From: Bog-473 sp963770645
GTDB taxonomy: Bacteria > Actinomycetota > Acidimicrobiia > Acidimicrobiales > RAAP-2
Direction: 5' to 3'
Assembly (NCBI GenBank): GCA_963770645.1
Contig: CAVYQL010000004.1
Coordinates: 124,001-188,000, forward strand
Length of the DNA: 64,000 nt
This document shows positions 59,915 to 64,000 of the stretch, piece by piece. Positions within the stretch are counted from its first letter, which is position 1, and each line of letters starts with the position of its first letter. The notes under the pieces were generated by a model. That model saw nothing but the letters and a program-made list of their open reading frames with translations. It had not been told where the DNA came from and made no database searches. The translations under genes were made by a program, and so were the position numbers.

Positions 59915-60469
59915 ATGGAACAGGCGATCACCGATCTGGTCGGTCCGGATCTGCGCGTGCTCTTCTGCGGGATCAATCCGGGAAAGCTCTCGGGTGAACG
60001 TGGCCTGCATTTCGCCCGCCCGGGGAACCGCTTCTGGAGGTTGCTCTGTGCCGGCGGATTCACCGAGTCCGTTCTGGCACCCGAGGAGCAACACAAGCTG
60101 CCCGCGTTGGGCATTGGCATCACGAATCTCGTGGCGCGGGCGACCGCCGCCGCGAGCGAACTCAGCGTGGCCGAACTGCGTGAAGGTGCAACACAACTCG
60201 AGGCCAAAGTGGGGAAGCTGCGGCCCCGCTGCGTCGCCGTGCTGGGGCTGCAGGCGTACCGGACGGCGTTTCTACGACCGGGAGCCGTCATCGGCCCACA
60301 GCCCGAGCTCATCGGCCGCGCCCACCTTTGGCTCCTCCCCAACCCGAGCGGTCTGCAGGCCCACTATCAACTGCCCGAAATGACGGAGATGTTCACGTCG
60401 CTTTCTGTCGCCACTGAGGCAGGCTCACCAACGTTTGGCGCGGCGACGTCCGAGTTCCGCGATCCGTGA
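59915..60469 (+). CDS. mug: G/T(U) mismatch-specific DNA glycosylase Mug
   Basis: A 184-residue DNA glycosylase that removes uracil or thymine mispaired with guanine. The active-site region is VLFCGINPGKLSGERG with the Asn in GINPG, and the second motif is LLPNPSGLQAHY. ATG 59915 starts the family-typical part; earlier codons from 59855 are in frame but unconserved. Ends one base from the convergent VOC gene. Confidence 0.9.
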   Translation: MEQAITDLVGPDLRVLFCGINPGKLSGERGLHFARPGNRFWRLLCAGGFTESVLAPEEQHKLPALGIGITNLVARATAAASELSVAELREGATQLEAKVGKLRPRCVAVLGLQAYRTAFLRPGAVIGPQPELIGRAHLWLLPNPSGLQAHYQLPEMTEMFTSLSVATEAGSPTFGAATSEFRDP

Positions 60470-60470
60470 C

Positions 60471-60854
60471 TTATGCGGGGTGGGCTGTGCGGTCCTGTTG
60501 CAGTTCGATCGTGTTCCCGGCCGGATCGTTGATCCAAATCTGCACGGTGCCAGCGCCCTGGACGGCCCGCTCGTAGGGGATCTCCTGGTCTTCGAGTTCG
60601 GCGATGGCCTTGTCGAGGTCCTCCACTGCGATGCAGTAGTGGTTCCCCGTCGAGTCGATCTCCGTTCCCTGGGGCGGTGCACCGACAACGTGGAGCTCTT
60701 GATCGGAAACGTTGAACCAATGACCGGGGATGCCGGGGATCTCGGGACGTTGCTTCGAGTCCAACCCGAACAGGCCGCCGTAGAACGAGACCATCTCGGC
60801 CAGCGGGGTGTCCTTGCAGTTCACCGATACGTGGTGAAACCGTGTGACCTTCAC
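60471..60854 (-). CDS. VOC-superfamily protein
   Basis: A 127-residue VOC protein: TRFHHVSVNCKDTPLAEMVSFY at the start and WINDPAGNTIELQQD at the end, with NHYCIAVEDLDKAIAELE in the middle. GTG 60854 has GGAGG five bases upstream; the open frame further upstream is not conserved. Function unknown. Confidence 0.85.
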   Translation of the reverse strand: MKVTRFHHVSVNCKDTPLAEMVSFYGGLFGLDSKQRPEIPGIPGHWFNVSDQELHVVGAPPQGTEIDSTGNHYCIAVEDLDKAIAELEDQEIPYERAVQGAGTVQIWINDPAGNTIELQQDRTAHPA

Positions 60855-61137
60855 ATCGCCTCCAGTGCCAAATGTGTTCAAGATCGATCCGATTCTCACG
60901 AACTCGCCGGGTCGGCCCGACACGCTACGCCGCTCTGTCGCATGCACCTTCGGCGCGCTGTCGAATCCGCGGCTCTCCGATAGCAAATCCACGCATAGAG
61001 CCCATTCTGAGTTTGCCCAGCGCCTAGCCTGAGTTACACCTGGGGATCGGGTCTCAGATGGTCGATGAGCTCGGACCTTAGGTTTGTTTCTAGGTTGTTC
61101 ACAGCTTATTCAGAGGTGATTCGGGAAGAGTTTGTCT
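60855..61137. other. intergenic region upstream of gtrA
   Basis: About 280 bases with relatively low GC near 61075-61115. It must contain the promoters of the VOC gene and gtrA; no clear boxes identified. Confidence 0.45.
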
Positions 61138-61679
61138 GTGACCACCCAACTGCTGGTTGAGAGTCCGATCAGCGGAGAGCGCCGACTTCCGCTCCGTGGT
61201 GCGTCGATCGCACGACTGGCCCGCTACGGCGCCACCTCGGTCGTGGCCTTCGCCATAAGCGAGATCACTCTCTTAGTGCTCTACGGGCTGAATGTGACAG
61301 GTGCAACAACGGCCGCAGTCTTGGCGAACCTTGCCGGCACGGTCCCTTCGTACCTGATGAGTCGCTACTGGATCTGGAGCGAGGCACCGCGGCGCGTGTC
61401 GGTCGCCAGGTTGCCATGTACTGGCTCACGTCGATTATCTGCATCGCCGGAACGAGCCTCGCAACGGGCGCTATTGCCAGCTTGGCGCCCTCTGGACATC
61501 GCTTCCACCTCGCTGTTGCTGGGCTTGGATTTCTACTGGTGAACATCGTGTTTTGGTTCGCCAAGTTCGAGGTCTACCAAAGGATCATCTTCCCGGTGAA
61601 CACGCGGGGAGCGAATGCGTCCCTCGCTTCGAGCAATCATGAGCCGGACGGAATGGTGGCCGTCGAGCCCGTCTCTTGA
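61138..61679 (+). pseudogene. GtrA-like membrane protein, frameshifted
   Basis: A GtrA/DPMS family four-helix membrane protein implicated in moving or organising polyprenyl-linked sugars. The first part (ARYGATSVVAFAISEITLLVLYG; AVLANLAGTVPSYLMSRYWIW) runs to about 61400, where the frame must change by -1 to continue as RQVAMYWLTSIICIAGTSLATG and FLLVNIVFWFAKFEVYQRIIF. One missing base near 61400 would restore a protein of about 180 residues. GTG 61138 has GGAAGAG seven bases upstream. Confidence 0.88.
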
Positions 61680-61781
61680 GACCGTCTGACCTGGCCCTTC
61701 ACCAGTGATCGTGGTAGGGAGGAATTGCCACCACCGCTGACGCGCGCAACAAAGGTTTGAGAAGTCGGCGATACTCGCCAC

Positions 61782-62720
61782 GTGGGCCCGCGAATCGCCC
61801 TGAGTCTCGGGGCCGTCTGCCTCATGGCGACACTCGTGCTGGCAACGCTTCCGGCCCCGGCGGCCATGGGGCTTCCACCTCCGGGAACAGCACGGATCGT
61901 TCTCTACGGTGATTCCCTGGTTTCCGAGGCAGGCCAGGACTTTGCGTTCCTCGCCGCGCTCTCGGGTGCCTCGGTGCAAGTCCACACATTCCCCGGCACG
62001 GCACCGTGCGACTTCTTCGCATCGATGGCTGCCGACGCGCAGGACTGGCGCCCCACCGTGGCGATGCTGGCCTTTTCAGGCGACGCCTTCACCCCGTGCA
62101 TGGGGGGTGTCCAGATCGCAACGCCGCAGTACTACACCGCGTACGAGCACGACACCCAGACGGCCATCTCGATCTTCCGGTCTGTGGGCACCAAGGTGAT
62201 CCTGGTCGGCCTGCCCGCTGATGCCTCCGCCAGCCTCACTCAGAACTCGTCGGCCCTCAATCAGATCTACCAAGCGCTCTCGAAGGACAATCCCGGTGTC
62301 ACGTTTGACGACGCCGGCGAAGCGGTCACGGAGAGCGGACGGTTCACCTGGACCCTCCCCTGCCTCTCGGGTGAGCCGTGCACGGGGCCGGACGGGACAA
62401 ACATCGTCCGGGCTCCCGACGGTGTGCACTTCTGCCCGAACGGCGAGACCACCCTCACTGCCGGTTTCGAAGAATGCGATGTCTACTCGTCGGGCGCCTT
62501 TCGATTTGCCTCGGCCATGGTGGCGTCGGCCCTCGGCTCCCCTGACCTCTCCAAGACCGTGAGCAATCCGAGCGCGCCGTGCCGATCCGAACCTGTCCAA
62601 GCGAGACGAAAGACTGCCGAAAGAAAGCCTCGAGCAACCACCAAGGAGTGTCGAACCAGACGACGTCCTGTCCGTTGCGCGGGACCCGCGGCCCGCGGGT
62701 GTCATCCCCCGCGGGCATGA
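61782..62720 (+). CDS. secreted SGNH/GDSL-type hydrolase
   Basis: A 312-residue secreted esterase-like protein. The signal region is at about 5-28, then block I IVLYGDSLVSEA (Ser nucleophile) and block V APDGVHFCP (Asp-x2-His). Members deacetylate or otherwise hydrolyse esters on glycans or lipids. The last 55 residues are very basic and cysteine-containing and look like a read-through tail. GTG 61782 is the start. The stop overlaps the next gene. Confidence 0.85.
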   Translation: MGPRIALSLGAVCLMATLVLATLPAPAAMGLPPPGTARIVLYGDSLVSEAGQDFAFLAALSGASVQVHTFPGTAPCDFFASMAADAQDWRPTVAMLAFSGDAFTPCMGGVQIATPQYYTAYEHDTQTAISIFRSVGTKVILVGLPADASASLTQNSSALNQIYQALSKDNPGVTFDDAGEAVTESGRFTWTLPCLSGEPCTGPDGTNIVRAPDGVHFCPNGETTLTAGFEECDVYSSGAFRFASAMVASALGSPDLSKTVSNPSAPCRSEPVQARRKTAERKPRATTKECRTRRRPVRCAGPAARGCHPPRA

Positions 62721-64000
62721 TCGGTGGCATGGAGGAGATCTGGGAGGGGTCAGAGCCCGACGCCCTCGATGAGCTCGATGTCTTCGGCCCAACCGGCGGG
62801 TCGGCCGAGGAGGCCCGGCAGGCGGGCGACGACGCCGTCGACGCGCTCGACAAGATCACGGGGCAGATGGCAGGTGGCGAGCACCGGCCGGAGCAGCAGG
62901 AGATGTGCCGCGCCGTCGCCGAGGCGCTGGTCACCCGGACCCACCTGGTCGTCCAGGCCGGCACCGGGACGGGCAAGTCCCTGGCCTACTTGGTCCCTGT
63001 TGCCCTCTCGGGTGTCAAGACAGTCGTCGCCACGGCCACCAAGGCGCTGCAGGATCAGCTGGCGGAAAAGGACCTGCCGCTCGTCGAGTCGGGCCTGGGC
63101 CCGCCCGTACCGCTGGACTTCACCGTGCTGAAGGGCCGCAGCAACTACATCTGCCGCCAGCGGGTGGCCGAGGTGGGGTCGGGTGGGGTCCAAGCTGAGC
63201 TCGGCGACCAAGCGGCCGGCCGGGCCGACGAGGCCGACCCCTCGGATGGGACGAGCGGGGAGGCGGATGCGGGGTCAGCCCGCCGTGGCGGCGATGGCCC
63301 CGCGCCCGAAGGGCTGGTCGAGGAGGTCCGAACGCTCGTCAGCTGGTCGCAGAAGACCCGCAGCGGCGACCGGGCCGACCTGAGCTTCGAGCCCTCCGAC
63401 AGGGCGTGGAACATGGTGAGCGTCGGCCCGCGCGAGTGCCCCGGAGCGTTCAACTGCCCCGAAGGCGGGCGCTGCTTCGCCGAGGCCGCCCGCGACCGGG
63501 CGGCCGCGGCCAACATCGTCGTCGTCAACACGCACCTCTACGGCGCGCACCTGGCCAGCGGCGGCGCGGTGCTGCCCGACCACGACGTGGTCGTCTTCGA
63601 CGAGGCCCACCAGCTCGAGGAGGTCATGACGGCGAGCCTCGGCGTCGAGGTCACCCCGGGGCGGTTCCGCTCGCTCGTCACCGCGGCCCGCTCCCTGGTG
63701 GAGCAACCCGACGCCGAGCAGCTGGAGTCGCTCGCCCGCGCCGGGGACCAACTGGCGGCGCTGCTGGCCGACCGGATGGGGACGCGCGTCCTGCACGACG
63801 AGGGGCGACAGGTGGCGGCAGCTGACCGCGAGCTGGCCGAGCTGCTCAGCCGCGCCGCGGAGCTCACCCGGCGCGTCATCGACTCGCTGCGCCGGGGCGG
63901 CGCCCAGCGCTCGTTCCTGCCCGACGGCGACGGCGGTTCGGGCAGCAACGCAGGCCCCGACCGCTCGAGCCGCAAGACTCGGACGCTGCAGGCGGCCGCG
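62717..64000 (+). CDS. DinG/XPD-type ATP-dependent DNA helicase (partial)
   Basis: The frame runs off the window after about 428 codons. Visible: Walker A GTGTGKSLAYLVPVA, motif Ia ATATKALQDQL, four cysteines of the iron-sulfur cluster (YICRQR, ECPGAFNCPEGGRC), and the DEAH box VVVFDEAHQLEEV. This is the DinG/XPD family of 5'-3' helicases with a [4Fe-4S] cluster. The start may be ATG 62717 or ATG 62729 (MEEIWEGSEP). The C-terminal helicase half lies outside the window. Confidence 0.92.
   Translation, partial: MIGGMEEIWEGSEPDALDELDVFGPTGGSAEEARQAGDDAVDALDKITGQMAGGEHRPEQQEMCRAVAEALVTRTHLVVQAGTGTGKSLAYLVPVALSGVKTVVATATKALQDQLAEKDLPLVESGLGPPVPLDFTVLKGRSNYICRQRVAEVGSGGVQAELGDQAAGRADEADPSDGTSGEADAGSARRGGDGPAPEGLVEEVRTLVSWSQKTRSGDRADLSFEPSDRAWNMVSVGPRECPGAFNCPEGGRCFAEAARDRAAAANIVVVNTHLYGAHLASGGAVLPDHDVVVFDEAHQLEEVMTASLGVEVTPGRFRSLVTAARSLVEQPDAEQLESLARAGDQLAALLADRMGTRVLHDEGRQVAAADRELAELLSRAAELTRRVIDSLRRGGAQRSFLPDGDGGSGSNAGPDRSSRKTRTLQAAA

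Overview
The window is a 64 kb piece of a very GC-rich chromosome from what is almost certainly an actinomycete-type bacterium. The support is the presence of DUF3039, DUF2630 and DUF732 domains, frequent GTG starts, and a core block (uppS, recO, hemW, glyS, ppdK, dnaG, rpoD) in close, often overlapping array. The paralogues and gene order fit Acidimicrobiia or a relative, but the sequence alone does not fix the class.

Layout. Positions 1-5800 hold the end of a YfhO-like membrane protein, an epoxide-hydrolase-like protein, DUF2630, Lon protease with a repeat-rich upstream region, and DUF3039. Positions 4717-9116 are a carbohydrate (Ugp/Mal-type) ABC importer, followed by an M48 protease and a PAS protein with a degenerate GGDEF domain. 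Positions 11377-15305 are a sulfate/thiosulfate importer (cysP-T-W-A) in which cysW is frameshifted.

Positions 16054-25639 are the most interesting part: eight tightly coupled genes encoding a MOP flippase, a 4'-phosphopantetheinyl transferase, a carrier protein, an acyl-CoA dehydrogenase (frameshifted), an amino acid:[carrier protein] ligase (a SerRS-like protein without a tRNA-binding arm), DUF1839, a GH2 glycosidase and a tandem alpha/beta hydrolase with atypical nucleophile elbows. Together they suggest that an amino acid is activated, loaded on a carrier, probably oxidised, and transferred to a glycan or small molecule that is then exported. The end product is unknown.

Positions 25797-32026 encode large secreted or surface proteins (NHL-like/TIG repeats, GH26+TIG, and a protein with 54-bp tandem repeats). 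Positions 32306-37257 look like a decayed integrative island: the 3' half of tRNA-Asn is duplicated at the far end, next to a ruined tyrosine integrase. The island carries a putative-Ig secreted protein, an SRPBCC protein, and a GntR/SecD-like divergent pair controlled by a perfect palindrome. An IS256-family element lies just beyond the tRNA, followed by a GH43-DUF732 secreted protein and an aldehyde dehydrogenase.

Positions 42322-56444, nearly all on the minus strand, are core information-processing and metabolic genes, interrupted by a MarR-regulated drug-type ABC exporter. Positions 56599-64000 are a mixed set: hemerythrin, methyltransferase, VOC proteins, Mug glycosylase, GtrA (frameshifted), an SGNH hydrolase and a DinG-type helicase cut by the window end.

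Four otherwise well-conserved genes (cysW, the acyl-CoA dehydrogenase, hemW, gtrA) are each broken by single-base indels. This is more suggestive of residual assembly or sequencing errors than of real gene decay, and readers should treat those genes as probably intact in the organism.
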